A DNA stretch of 64,000 nucleotides, taken from CAVZTA01 sp963778025. Its GTDB lineage: Bacteria > Chloroflexota > Limnocylindria > Limnocylindrales > CSP1-4. Location: contig CAVZTA010000008.1 in assembly GCA_963778025.1 (NCBI GenBank), forward strand, positions 1 through 64,000. Reading direction: 5' to 3'. Shown here one piece after another: positions 1 to 8,410 of the stretch (the first letter of the stretch is position 1; each line of letters begins with the position of its first letter). The notes below the pieces were generated by a model. The model was given only the letters and a program-made list of their open reading frames with translations. It was not told where the DNA came from and made no database searches. A program made the position numbers and the translations under genes.

Positions 1-91
1 TGGTTCTCGATGCGACGACCACGACGTCGGGCATCGGCGAACTGCATGCCGCCGGCAATGCGGTCGGCGGCGGAACGAGTCCGTCGTGGCG

Positions 92-466
92 TCACGCCGG
101 CAGCGTCTCTACGCCGTAGGCCTCGAATGCGGCGTCGCGGGTCACGACGAGCGCATCCGATCGCTTCGCGTGCGCGACGAGCATGCGGTCGAACGGGTCA
201 CGGTGGTGAGGCGGGAGGCCGCCGGCCGCCTCGGCGTCGATGCCGGTGATCGGGAGGATCTCGAACTCGGCCGTCACGGCTGCTACGAGGCCGGCAGGCG
301 CGTCGAGCTTTCCGAGCGCTCGCTTGATCGCGATCTCCCAGATGGTCGCCGCGGAGATCAGGACATCGGTCGCGGGATCCGCGATGGCGCGGCGGGCACT
401 TGCGCGGAGGTTCGCATCATCGAAGAGCCACCACAGCAGGACGTGCGCGTCGAGCAGCAGGATCAC
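92..466 (-). CDS. vapC: PIN-domain ribonuclease toxin (VapC family)
   Basis: Toxin half of a type II toxin-antitoxin pair. The 124-residue product has the four PIN-fold acidic residues that hold the catalytic metal: D6 in LLLDAH, E44 in IWEIAIK, D93 in DPFDRML and D111 in VVTRD. Members of this family cut RNA, often tRNA; the target here cannot be read. I chose the GTG at 466 because its GTGA overlaps the antitoxin stop codon. The open frame continues further upstream, but only through the antitoxin gene and without conserved residues. The order antitoxin then toxin, with coupled translation, is normal for the family. Confidence 0.9.
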   Translation of the reverse strand: MILLLDAHVLLWWLFDDANLRASARRAIADPATDVLISAATIWEIAIKRALGKLDAPAGLVAAVTAEFEILPITGIDAEAAGGLPPHHRDPFDRMLVAHAKRSDALVVTRDAAFEAYGVETLPA

Positions 467-699
467 GATTCGAAGGCATCCAGCAGCTCCGGGATGGGCG
501 CATCGAAGTCGTCGGCCATCCGGCCCTGCCCGCGCCAAAGGCCTGGGGTCCGCGGCTTGGTCCGGGCGCGGTAGGGGACGAGTCGGGCAACTGGTCGCCC
601 GGCTCGCGCGATGACGACCTCCTCCCCTGCCTCGACTCGTTCCACGAGCCGCGAAAGGTGGGTCTTGGCCTGATGCATGTTCACGATCTCGGCCGCCAT
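463..699 (-). CDS. Phd/YefM-type antitoxin of the PIN toxin
   Basis: A 78-residue antitoxin. The N-terminal half, with VNMHQAKTHLSRLVERV and VVIARAGRPVARLVP, matches the Phd/YefM DNA-binding fold that usually autoregulates the operon. The C-terminal third (about residues 45-78) is the likely toxin-neutralising tail, ending in an acidic, leucine-rich stretch. The gene ends inside the start of the PIN toxin (4-bp overlap), so the two are translated together. The pairing of a Phd-like antitoxin with a PIN toxin is common. A promoter-like TTGACT/TACGGT pair with repeated TTAGTC half-sites lies just upstream. Confidence 0.9.
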   Translation of the reverse strand: MAAEIVNMHQAKTHLSRLVERVEAGEEVVIARAGRPVARLVPYRARTKPRTPGLWRGQGRMADDFDAPIPELLDAFES

Positions 700-705
700 G
701 ACACC

Positions 706-734
706 ACCGTACGAGGTTAGTCTGACTTAGTCAA
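706..734 (-). promoter_or_regulatory. Promoter/operator of the toxin-antitoxin operon
   Basis: Read on the minus strand, TTGACT (734-729) and TACGGT (711-706) are separated by 17 bases, a good sigma-70-type arrangement 7 bp before the antitoxin ATG. The same stretch carries TTAGTC twice on the plus strand (717-722 and 727-732), one helical turn apart, and the short palindrome GACTTAGTC (724-732). An autorepressor site is therefore plausible. It is notably AT-rich for this window. Confidence 0.55.
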
Positions 735-792
735 CGACCTGCACTGGTCCGGCACGTCCGTTACCCCGACGGAGGCGGGAGTTGCTGATCGG

Positions 793-1341
793 TCAGAAGT
801 CCCAGCGAGTCGGCTTCGCGAGCTGGTCGGGCTGCACCTGGTCCATGCCATACGTGCCCGGCAGGCCGAACACCCGCGTCGGGACCATGCGGTAGATCCG
901 GTACGGCGGCGGGCCGGCGCTCGGGGCGCTTGGCCCCGTGACCTCTACGCCGTCGACCTCGAGCGGCCAGCCGTTCGCCTTGAGGAGCTCGGTGATACGG
1001 GCGACGGCGGCGGGGTCGGTCAGCGGCTCGGCGCGGCCCTCGGCGGTGATGTCGAGCGAGGGCAGCGTCGTGCTCTGCGTCCCGATCGCGCATCGCGCGT
1101 CCGCCGCCAGGTTGCGGGCCTTCTGGGTGCCTTCGCCGATGACCATGTGGAACGCGTCCTCGAGCCAGAACGCGAGCACCGGCATGAGGTGCGGTCGGCC
1201 ATCGGAGCGGACGGTCGCGATCCAGTTCGAGCGACCGGGCTCGGGTTCGGCGAGTCGTCGCCGCGCGTCCTCCCACGCGGTCGTCGGTGTGCCTTCGCCG
1301 ACCAGGGATTCGGCTCGCGCGGGGACTCGTTCGTGCGTCAT
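793..1341 (-). CDS. Pyridoxamine 5'-phosphate oxidase-fold flavin/F420-binding protein
   Basis: A 182-residue protein of the split-barrel PPOX family. The motif NWIATVRSDGRPHLMPV (about residues 39-55) followed by FWLEDAFHMVIGEGTQKARNL is the usual first half of the flavin- or F420-binding barrel, and the middle region aligns with the rest of it. Family members are small cofactor-dependent reductases or oxidases of varied substrate. Length and order fit a complete single-domain member. The gene stands alone between the toxin-antitoxin pair and a divergent SDR gene; neither gives a pathway. Substrate and cofactor choice (FMN or F420) cannot be decided from sequence alone. Confidence 0.8.
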   Translation of the reverse strand: MTHERVPARAESLVGEGTPTTAWEDARRRLAEPEPGRSNWIATVRSDGRPHLMPVLAFWLEDAFHMVIGEGTQKARNLAADARCAIGTQSTTLPSLDITAEGRAEPLTDPAAVARITELLKANGWPLEVDGVEVTGPSAPSAGPPPYRIYRMVPTRVFGLPGTYGMDQVQPDQLAKPTRWDF

Positions 1342-1513
1342 CGACGCCTCCTTCCGTACCCGAGCGAGGGTATGCGCGCGGGCCCTCCTGCGGCGGCGAG
1401 CAGCGCCGACCCGCGCGCACGAACGGATGACGCAGCGGAACCGCGACCCACGACCGAGGCGAACCTATCCTGACGGTGGCCGACCTGACGGAGCCACCAC
1501 GGGAGGGAGCGCG

Positions 1514-2276
1514 ATGGACCTCGGCCTGCGCGATCGGGTCGTCCTGATCACCGGCGCCGGCGGCGGCACCGGCCCGACCGTCGCGGCCGCGTTCGCCGCC
1601 GAGGGTGCGATCGTCGCGCTCCACACCCGCCGCCCGGACCCCGAGGGACGCGCCAGCCAGGCGGCGTCGAGGATCGTCGCCGACGGCGGCCGCGCGATCA
1701 CCGTGTCGGGTGACCTCACGTCGACCGAGACGGTCGTCGCGCTCGTCGATGGCCTCACGCGCGAGCACGGCCCGGTGGGCGTCCTGGTCAACGCGACGTC
1801 GGCGTACCGGAGCGACCGGTTCACGGACCTCGACGATGACACCTGGTCGGACGGTCGTCGACGCGATGCTCGGCGCGACCTTCCGCGTCACGCGAGCCGT
1901 CGTGCCCGGGATGCAGCAGGCACGCTGGGGCCGGATCGTGAACATCGCGGCGCGGTCCGGGCTGTTCGGCGTCTCGCGGGCCACCCACTATGCGGCCGCG
2001 AAGGCGGGGATCATCGGCCTGACCAGGTCCCTGGCCAAGGAGCTCGGGCCGCGAGGCATCCTCGTGAACGCGGTGGCGCCGACGCAGATCCTGACCCACA
2101 AGGACGGCCAGCCCTCGATCCCCGACGACCGGGCCGCCGAGATGGCCAAGGCGATCCCGCTGCGGCGTCTCGCGACCCCGGACGACCTCGCGAACCTCGT
2201 GGTCTGGCTGGGCTCGGGTGCCAACACCTACGTCACCGGCGAGGTCGTGTCCCTCACGGGCGGCGCGCAGACGTGA
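1514..2276 (+). CDS. Short-chain dehydrogenase/reductase, frameshifted
   Basis: NAD(P)-dependent SDR. The first frame starts at ATG 1514 after GGGAGGGAG and has the cofactor motif TGAGGGTG near residue 15 and the adenine-side sequence VSGDLTS. The reading frame breaks near 1848: the C-terminal half continues one base later with the catalytic serine region NIAARSG, the YxxxK pair in HYAAAKAG, and a C-terminal NTYVTGEVVSLTGGAQ typical of FabG-like SDRs. Deleting one G near 1848 gives a complete protein of about 253 residues, normal for the family. The break is probably a sequence error. Substrate unknown. Confidence 0.85.
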
Positions 2277-2734
2277 CCGGGCCCCTCCCCCGCTCCGCGA
2301 CCCGACCGGCCGGCCGAGCGCGATCCTGAAGCTCGCGCTGATCGCGTTCGCTCGGGCGATGATCGCCTGATGTGCAAAACGGAGGCTCGGCCGATCGAAG
2401 GGCTGATCGAGCCTGGTCCTTGGGCCCCCTGCAGCCGTCAGGCGCCGCCCTGTGCCCGCCGATGACCACGCCACGTGCATCGGCGGGCGGTAGCCGCTCG
2501 CCAGCCCGACGCCGGACGGCCTTGTCCGCCACGAACCCTCAGGATGCACATCGGGCGATCATGCCCCGGATCTTGCGTGCCGGGGCCGGACCCAGGCAGG
2601 CGCCGCCGTCGGGCGGACGCCAGCGGACTCGGGCGCGACGACGCGCCGGCTCCCCACGGCCGGCGCGTCGTTCGCCCGGTTCCCCCTGCCCTGTCCCCCC
2701 GCGTCGCCCCCGGCGCTGGATGTGGTGCGAAGGC
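2277..2734. other. Gene-free gap containing a repeat-bounded element
   Basis: This 458-bp gap lies between two convergent genes. I see no credible coding sequence: the open frames here are antisense or tails of neighbours. Its main content is a roughly 206-bp segment bounded by inverted repeats (2357-2562), described separately. The remaining 170 bp next to the TadG stop is a GC-rich stretch without a clear terminator. Confidence 0.5.
2357..2562. repeat. About 206-bp segment bounded by inverted repeats
   Basis: The left end, GATGATCGCCTGATGTGCA (2358-2376), matches the reverse complement of the right end (2545-2562) at 17 of 18 positions. The left end plus one base (2357-2376) recurs exactly at 61680-61699 in another intergenic gap of similar size. 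No transposase is encoded. It could be a MITE-like or other non-autonomous element, or a large RNA/DNA hairpin. Confidence 0.6.
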
Positions 2735-4523
2735 TCAGTCCGGGATCACCAGGTGGACGGGGTTGCCCAGGATCTCGACCTTCCAGGTGGTCGTGTCGTT
2801 GCCGCCGCCGACCGTGTACTCGACCTGCCACCAGCCGTCGTTCCAGAGCCCCCTGGCGCCGTACGACCAGGGCAGCGGGATGGTGATCGTCAGCCAGTAG
2901 CCGTCGAACGCACTGCCGCCGCCGTCGAACACCGCCGGGCAACCGGACGGCACGCCCCCCGCCGGAGCGGCCGACGGGCGGTTGGTCTGGATGCACGTGA
3001 CGTTCGTGCCCGAGGGGCCGGCTGCGCCGGTCGCCTTCGACACGCTGGTGTACGAGAACGTGACCGGCGTCTGGCTGTTGTCGTCCGGGTTCAGGAAGCG
3101 GAGCCACGCGCCGCCGCCGACGTCGCCCGGGTCGTAGAGACTGATCCGGACGGTCTTGCCGCCGCCCGATGCCTTGTCGATCTGGGCGAGGAAGAACCGC
3201 TGCGTGCCCGACTGGACGTTGGCGTACGCGGCCATCCGGCCACCGCCGTAGATGCGCGGGGAGCCCGACGCGCTCGTGACCTCGAGACCGAAGCGGTTGG
3301 CCGCTCCGACGCCGGCGTTCACCGAGGAGTCGAGGATCGCGACGCCGCCGCTCGAGGTGTCCACCTTGGACGTCGTGACCTGCAGCCGATAGGTGCCCTG
3401 GACGAGGTCGCGCGCTCGGCAGCTGCCACCAGCGCAGGTGGTACGCGAACTTCGGGTCGGTCGGCTGGTCGCAGCGAGCGACCCCGGCGACACCGACGTT
3501 GGCCGGTGAGCCGGTGCCGTACTGGCCCGACTGGTCGTTCTGTGACTCGTTCTCGAACAGCGAGCCCGAGGTGTAGACGAGCGTGTCGTCGCCGAGCTCG
3601 AACGGCGTGTCGTGCGTGTCGTACAGGTTGAAGTACGTCGTCATGCCGGCCGGGTTCGTGCCGCCCAGGTTCGTCGTCCATTCGTCGCCCGTGCCGGCCT
3701 TGCCGGAGCCCAGGCGCGGCATGTCGCAGAACGTGGGATCGAAGACGTAGACCCGACCGCCACCGCCCGAGGGGACCTCGACCGTGTAGCCGTAGCCGGA
3801 GGGGTCGTAGTCGGGGTTCGAGGCGTTCGCGCCGCCGTTGCTGATCTGGGTGGGCATGTAGGCGTCGCCGTTGCGGGAGTCGCCGCCCTTGGTGAAGACG
3901 GCGCCCCAGAAGCCCTGGCTGTCGAGCTGGTTCTGGGCGCCGCCGCCGGTCGTGCCGTCGTCCGAGGTCGCCGTCGAGATGCCCGACGGGCCGTTCGAGT
4001 CGCCGCCGCTCGCGCACGACGGTCGCGTGCGGCCGTTGATCTCGTTCGTATCCAGGCAGCCGATGCCGTAGTAGTTGAGCGGGCTGCCCATGGGCACCGG
4101 GAGGACGTAGTCGGCCTCCGACGTGCGGCTGGCGGGGAAGCTGTTGATGCCCAGGACACGCGCGAAGAACGTGCCCACCGGGGCGTCGATGGTGACGATC
4201 AGCCGCCGCGGGTTGTTGGGATCCTGGCGCGGCGTGACGTTCGTGTCGGCGGTCGGCACGAAGCCGTTCCGCCGCGCCTCGGCGAGCGCGGTCGTGTAGG
4301 CGTTGCTGGGATCGCCGGGCAGGTACACGACGCCCGCGAGCGCTGCGGCATCGGCCGCGCGCTGGAGCCGCAGGGCGCTGCTCCAGTACCACGAGATGTC
4401 GATGACGACCGCGAGCATCGCGAACAGGGCGATGATCGCGCCGGCGAACAGGACGAGGACCTGGCCCGTCTGCCGCCGGCCGGCCTGCGCCGCGAGGGCC
4501 GTCCGCATCGAGCGCGCGCTCAC
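2735..4523 (-). CDS. TadG-like pseudopilin/pilus assembly protein, frameshifted
   Basis: A large secreted or surface protein of the TadG family. The N-terminus has the motif GQVLVLFAGAIIALFAML (hydrophobic segment about residues 20-45) followed by RLQRAADAAALAGV, the hallmark of the TadG N-terminal domain. The rest is a long Gly/Ser/Asn-rich extracellular region with several cysteines. The GTG at 4523 overlaps the upstream stop as GTGA. The frame breaks near 3415 in a GCGCGCG run; the downstream frame, from ARDLVQGTYRLQV, carries the last 225 residues. One extra base explains the break; the repaired length is about 595 residues. It is the last gene of a three-gene tad block. Confidence 0.8.
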
Positions 4524-5109
4524 GGGTTGAGCGCCATGATCGTCGCGTCGCTCATCGCAAGGCCCTGCGAGCCTGCGGCGGCGCCCAGCGCGGACAACGG
4601 CGTGAGCAGCTGGTAGTGGTACTCGAGGCTGACGCCGATGGACTCGGCCCTCGGCGCGGTCACGCGAGAGCACGGCGCCCACGCCTGCGTCTGCTCCGTG
4701 AACGCGAGCTTCTGCCCGTCGACCGTGGGACCGCTCCGCGCGCCCGTGTATGTCCAGCGATTGACGGTGCCCGCGATCGGCGCGCCGTCGAGGTCGGCCC
4801 GGAAGATCGAGATCTCCGAGATGTTCGCCCAGCGTGACCGGCGAGCCGTGCGACTCGAGCACCCGCTGGACGGCCGCCACGATCTGCGGATCGATGGTCG
4901 CGCAGGTCGCCGCGTCGCCGTCGCCGTTGCCCAGCCCGGCGGCCGTGCGGGCACCTTCGCGCGTGGCGTACTCGAGGGTGATGTGGTGCGTGAACAGCAT
5001 CCCGAACTCGAGCAGCCCGAGAAGCAGCAGCGTGAACACCGGGCACGATGACGCCGAACTCGATGATCGCCTGGCCCCGCTCGCCATCGCGTGCCTGACG
5101 GCGCGTCAC
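4520..5109 (-). CDS. TadE-like pseudopilin, two frame breaks
   Basis: A small TadE-type minor pseudopilin. It begins at GTG 5109, overlapping the previous stop by 4 bp, and has GERGQAIIEFGVIVP followed, after a break near 5042, by VFTLLLLGLLEFGMLF. This is the prepilin-like Glu-containing hydrophobic segment, then THHITLEYATREGAR, typical of TadE. A second break near 4828 leads into ANISEISIFRADLDG and the C-terminal half. Both breaks sit in runs of G and are fixed by removing one base each. The repaired product is about 195 residues. Expected in the inner membrane or periplasm-equivalent, processed by a TadV-type peptidase not seen here. Confidence 0.8.
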
Positions 5110-5741
5110 AGGAGTGGCTCCATGCGCATCGCGTTGGCGCGCTCGAACTGCCAGGACCGGCTGTTGCCCCAGTTCAGGAGGCCGCCGAGCGGCGTGCGCC
5201 ACGGGTGGACGTAGGCGACCTTGACGCCGACCGTGTCGACGGTCGCATGTCCGTTGCCGCAGCCGGAGAGGATCATGCACCGATCGCTCTCGGGGTACGC
5301 CGCGGTGGTCAGCCGGTACGGGAGCGAGTACGTCGAGCCGTCGCGCGCCTCGCAGCTCATCGAGCCGCCCCGCGTGTACACGTTCCGGGCGCCGCTGACG
5401 AGGGCGCCGTTCGCGTCCGACCAGTAGATCTCGACGGTGGTGATGCGCGACCGATCGGCCGGCGCGGACACATCCTCCTCGACCTTCTCGAGGACCAGGC
5501 AGTCACCACCCGGGGAATTGCCCGAGACCGCGGCCACGAGCGACGCGTCGCGCGTCGCGTAGCCCAGCGAGAGCGAGGCGTTGAAGGCGAACCCGAACTC
5601 GATCGCCGCGAGCAGCAGCACCATGAACAACGGGAAGACCAGCGCGAACTCGACGAGCGTCTGCCCGGCGTCAGCGCGCCTTGGCGCACGCCCGTCGGTC
5701 CCCTGCCCCGGCCCCGGCCGGACCCGTCCCGATCGGCTCAT
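5106..5741 (-). CDS. TadE-like pseudopilin
   Basis: First gene of the tad block. The segment DAGQTLVEFALVFPLFMVLLLAAI (split: DAGQTLVEFALVFPLF then MVLLLAAIEFGF, about residues 26-52) is the TadE signature: a charged N-terminus, a Glu at the fifth position of the hydrophobic stretch, then SLSLGYATRDAS. The remainder is a globular extracytoplasmic region with six or so cysteines. I prefer the ATG at 5741 because it precedes the basic N-terminus; the frame stays open to 5837. It overlaps the second TadE gene. No TadA ATPase, TadB/C or secretin lies in the window, so the assembly machinery must be elsewhere. Confidence 0.82.
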   Translation of the reverse strand: MSRSGRVRPGPGQGTDGRAPRRADAGQTLVEFALVFPLFMVLLLAAIEFGFAFNASLSLGYATRDASLVAAVSGNSPGGDCLVLEKVEEDVSAPADRSRITTVEIYWSDANGALVSGARNVYTRGGSMSCEARDGSTYSLPYRLTTAAYPESDRCMILSGCGNGHATVDTVGVKVAYVHPWRTPLGGLLNWGNSRSWQFERANAMRMEPLL

Positions 5742-6191
5742 CCTCACCACCGTGTCCCCCGACGTCGTGGTCCCGGCCGCCGCGCGATCCCCGGCGCCGG
5801 CTGGTGACGCCGCAAGTCCTGCGGGCGTCGACGACAAGCCTCGCCACCGGGCGCTCCGAAGTCATCCATCTACGGTCAGGGTCCGGGGAGGACGGTAGTT
5901 ACGTGCGCGCGCGGCACCGGCCGGGCCGGAGGCGGTGCCCGCCGGCCACGTCCGAACGAGGAACGACGACGACCTTGGGGCACCACCGTGGTGCGTCGCG
6001 CGGGGGGTGGTGCGCGCGCGCCGGTGCGTGGTCGCAGCGGCGTGGACCCGACGGTCCCCCCGCGCGCCGCGTCCGCCCTCCCCGACCGGGCCATCGGCGA
6101 TCCCCGCGACGGCTGGAGCCGCCGTCAGGGCGGGGTATCCTGTCTCGCAGGCGCTCCAGCCACTCGCGTCGACCGTAGGGCGGAGGTCCCG
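5742..6191. promoter_or_regulatory. Divergent intergenic region tad / SWIM gene
   Basis: A 450-bp gap between divergent genes, with no coding sequence that I can support. It contains a perfect interrupted palindrome GCACCAC-C-GTGGTGC at 5980-5994, and the only AT-leaning hexamer upstream of the SWIM gene, TATCCT, at 6135-6140, about 50 bp before its ATG. Both tad and SWIM promoters should lie here; the palindrome is a candidate operator. Confidence 0.4.
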
Positions 6192-6464
6192 ATGCATTCG
6201 TCGCTGGTCACCAAGGTCGAGAAGGCCCACCGCTATGCCCGGGAGCGGGACCGCTTCGCGGTCGGGACGATGGCCGTCACGGTCAAGGGCGACAACGACG
6301 TGCACACGATCGAGCTGTCGACGGATGGCTGGCACTGCACGTGCGACTACTTCCTGCACCACAGCGCGTGCTGTCATCAGCTCGCGCTGCAGCTGGTGCT
6401 CGGCGACATGCTTCCCGAGGGCGCGCGCGAATCGGCGTTGTTCGTCCAGCCTTCGGCGCTCTAG
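6192..6464 (+). CDS. SWIM zinc-finger protein
   Basis: A 90-residue stand-alone SWIM-type zinc-finger protein. The motif WHCTCDYFLHHSACCHQLAL (about residues 49-68) supplies the CxCx(n)CxH metal ligands. Residues 1-45 are a basic, beta-rich region, KAHRYARERDRF then VKGDNDVHTIEL, as in other SWIM proteins. SWIM domains bind nucleic acid or protein partners. The start at ATG 6192 follows a GGAGG ribosome site; the longer open frame upstream is not conserved-looking. It is monocistronic and divergent from the tad genes. Function unknown. Confidence 0.85.
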   Translation: MHSSLVTKVEKAHRYARERDRFAVGTMAVTVKGDNDVHTIELSTDGWHCTCDYFLHHSACCHQLALQLVLGDMLPEGARESALFVQPSAL

Positions 6465-6499
6465 GGGAACGTCGCTCGACGCGCTTGCCAGCGGGCGCC

Positions 6500-7580
6500 T
6501 CAGGGTGCCGCGACGTTGCTCCCGGTGATGAGGAGCACGGACGCTCCGGGCCGCGGGTCACGATCGTCGAGCAGGCCCAGCCAGGCCGCCGCCGCCGAAT
6601 GCTCGACCGTCACGCCGAGGGCGCTCGTGAGCTGACGCCGCGCCGCGTCCAGCCGTGCCTCGGCCACGACCATCATCGCGTCGACCCGCCCATCCATGAG
6701 ACGGAGCGCCCGCGGGACCGGGACGCGTGTCGCGATGCCCTCGGCGGCCGTCGCGGCCGATGACGTCTCGATGTGCCGGCCCTCCAGCCAGGAGTAGGTC
6801 ATCGAGGGCGCGGCATCGGAGTTGATGCCCACGACCCGGCAGCCCGGCGCAGCGGCCCGCAGCCACGCCCCCACGCCGATGATCAGTGAGCCGTTGCCCA
6901 CCGGGACGTAGACATTGGCCAGCGACGGGAGGTCGCCCCGCTCGGCCGTATCGGTCAGCTCGATGGCGAGCGTCCCGTTGCCGGCCGCGATCGCGGGCTC
7001 GTCGCCGTCGAGCAGGAACGTCAGCCCCTCGTCGAGCGCCCGCGCCTGACCCGCCTCGCGAGCCTCGTCGAAATCGCGACCATGCAGGACCACCGTGGCG
7101 CCGAACCGCCGGATCCGATCCATCTTCAGCGGGTTCGCCTGCCGGTCCGCGTAGACGATCGCCGGCACGCCGTGAGCACGTGCCGCGTACGCGATGCCCT
7201 GGCCGAAATTCCCGGTCGAGGCGACGACGACCGGCCGCCCCTCCCCCACCGCGCCCCGTTCGAGCAGCGCCCGCAGCCCGGTCCACGTGCCGCGACCCTT
7301 GAAGGCACCGATGGGGTTGACCGTCTCGACCTTGACGATGACCGGCCGGCCCGCCTCGGCCGAGAGCACCTCGTGCACGTACTGCGGGCGAGTCGCAGAA
7401 GACACGGGGGATCCCGGCGTGCGCGTCCCGGATCGCCGCGCGCTCCAGGGCCGGCTCGGCGACCATCGGGCGCCCGGCCGCGGCGCGCAGAGCGGCGTCG
7501 GCATCGGTGCTACGGGGATCCGCGCCGGTCACAGCAGACCTCGGGGGCGGGGACGCCCGCGCTCGTTCGATGGGCCGCAT
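6500..7580 (-). CDS. PLP-dependent threonine/serine dehydratase-like enzyme, frameshifted
   Basis: Fold-type II PLP enzyme. VNPIGAFKGRG holds the lysine that forms the Schiff base, ASTGNFGQGIAYAA is the loop that contacts the substrate carboxylate, and VPVGNGSLI is the glycine-rich phosphate-binding loop. Overall it resembles the threonine/serine dehydratase group (ilvA/tdcB) without an ACT regulatory domain. The first 65 residues lie in another frame (ATG at 7580, or GTG at 7529); the two join near 7388 in a CCC run, where one extra C explains the break. The repaired length is about 360 residues. Exact substrate is uncertain; threonine synthase-like or diaminopropionate lyase-like activity is possible. 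Confidence 0.8.
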
Positions 7581-7837
7581 CGATGCGGCCGGACAACAAA
7601 AAACGCCCGAAGGAACCGCCGGTCACTAGACGCTCCAGCCTGTGCAAGCACCTGCCGGATCGCTAGATGTCCAGAGCCCCTTCGAGCAAGGACTACGTTA
7701 CGCGGCGGGACCCGCTCCGGGAACGCACTTATCCACGACTTCATCGCGCGTCCGTGCGTGGATCGGGAGTTGTCCACAGGTTGTCAACGAACCGGTCCGG
7801 TCTGCGGGACCGACCCGACGGAGCGGTCGACGACGCG

Positions 7838-8410
7838 CTAGTCGACCTCGAGCGGCCAGTCCGACTCGTCCCCGAGCCCGGTGGGCAACCCCTGCCCGTC
7901 GATCGCGATCCGGAACCGGCGAGCCTGCGAGAGCTCGATCCGCCAGCGGGTGTCCGACTCGCGCGTGAACCGGCCGAGCGTGTCGCGCACGGCGTACGAC
8001 GGCTCCACGAGCAGCACGTCATGCTCGTCGGTCGGTCGCGCGTCGAGCCGGCCCGCCAGGCGATGGCACATCGCCGCGGCGACCAGCGGCTCGCCGTCGA
8101 CCAGGACGAGAGCGTCGGGCGACCACGGGAACCGCAGGTGCCGCATCCCCGACGGGCCCGCGACGTTGCCGTTGACCTCGCCGCCGCCATGATCCACGTG
8201 GAGCGTCAGCAGCCCCACGGCGCTGCCCAGCTCGAGCCGGGAGAAGCCGCCCTGCTCGTCGAGCTCCAGGAGGCCGACGCTGGACAGGCCGACGTCGGTC
8301 GTGTGCGTCCAGCGCCAGCGTCGTCCGCGGCTGCCCTCCGCGACCGTCCAGACGAGGCGCGAACCGTCAGTGAGGCGGCCGCTCCCGGCCCGCCGCAGCA
8401 GGGTGATCAC
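7838..8410 (-). CDS. Conserved hypothetical protein downstream of hflX
   Basis: About 190 residues, starting at GTG 8410 inside the 3' end of hflX (44-bp overlap), so probably translated from the same transcript. I do not recognise a family. It is soluble-looking, without signal peptide or membrane segment. It is rich in beta-strand-type sequence (WRWTHTTDVGLSSVGLLEL, HLRFPWSPDALVLVDG) and Trp/Arg pairs, ending in an acidic DESDWPLEVD tail. Codon use matches neighbours, so it is a real gene. Nothing in it suggests catalysis. Confidence 0.7.
   Translation of the reverse strand: MITLLRRAGSGRLTDGSRLVWTVAEGSRGRRWRWTHTTDVGLSSVGLLELDEQGGFSRLELGSAVGLLTLHVDHGGGEVNGNVAGPSGMRHLRFPWSPDALVLVDGEPLVAAAMCHRLAGRLDARPTDEHDVLLVEPSYAVRDTLGRFTRESDTRWRIELSQARRFRIAIDGQGLPTGLGDESDWPLEVD

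Noticed and set aside
1..91. Possible partial gene at the left window edge
   Set aside because: A plus-strand frame open to a stop near 119 and a minus-strand start near 34 can be read, but both are too short and show no motif or ribosome site.
2559..5087. Very long minus-strand open frame of 842 codons
   Set aside because: It is a fusion of parts of several tad genes through frame breaks with long arginine-rich antisense-type stretches; the true genes are listed separately.
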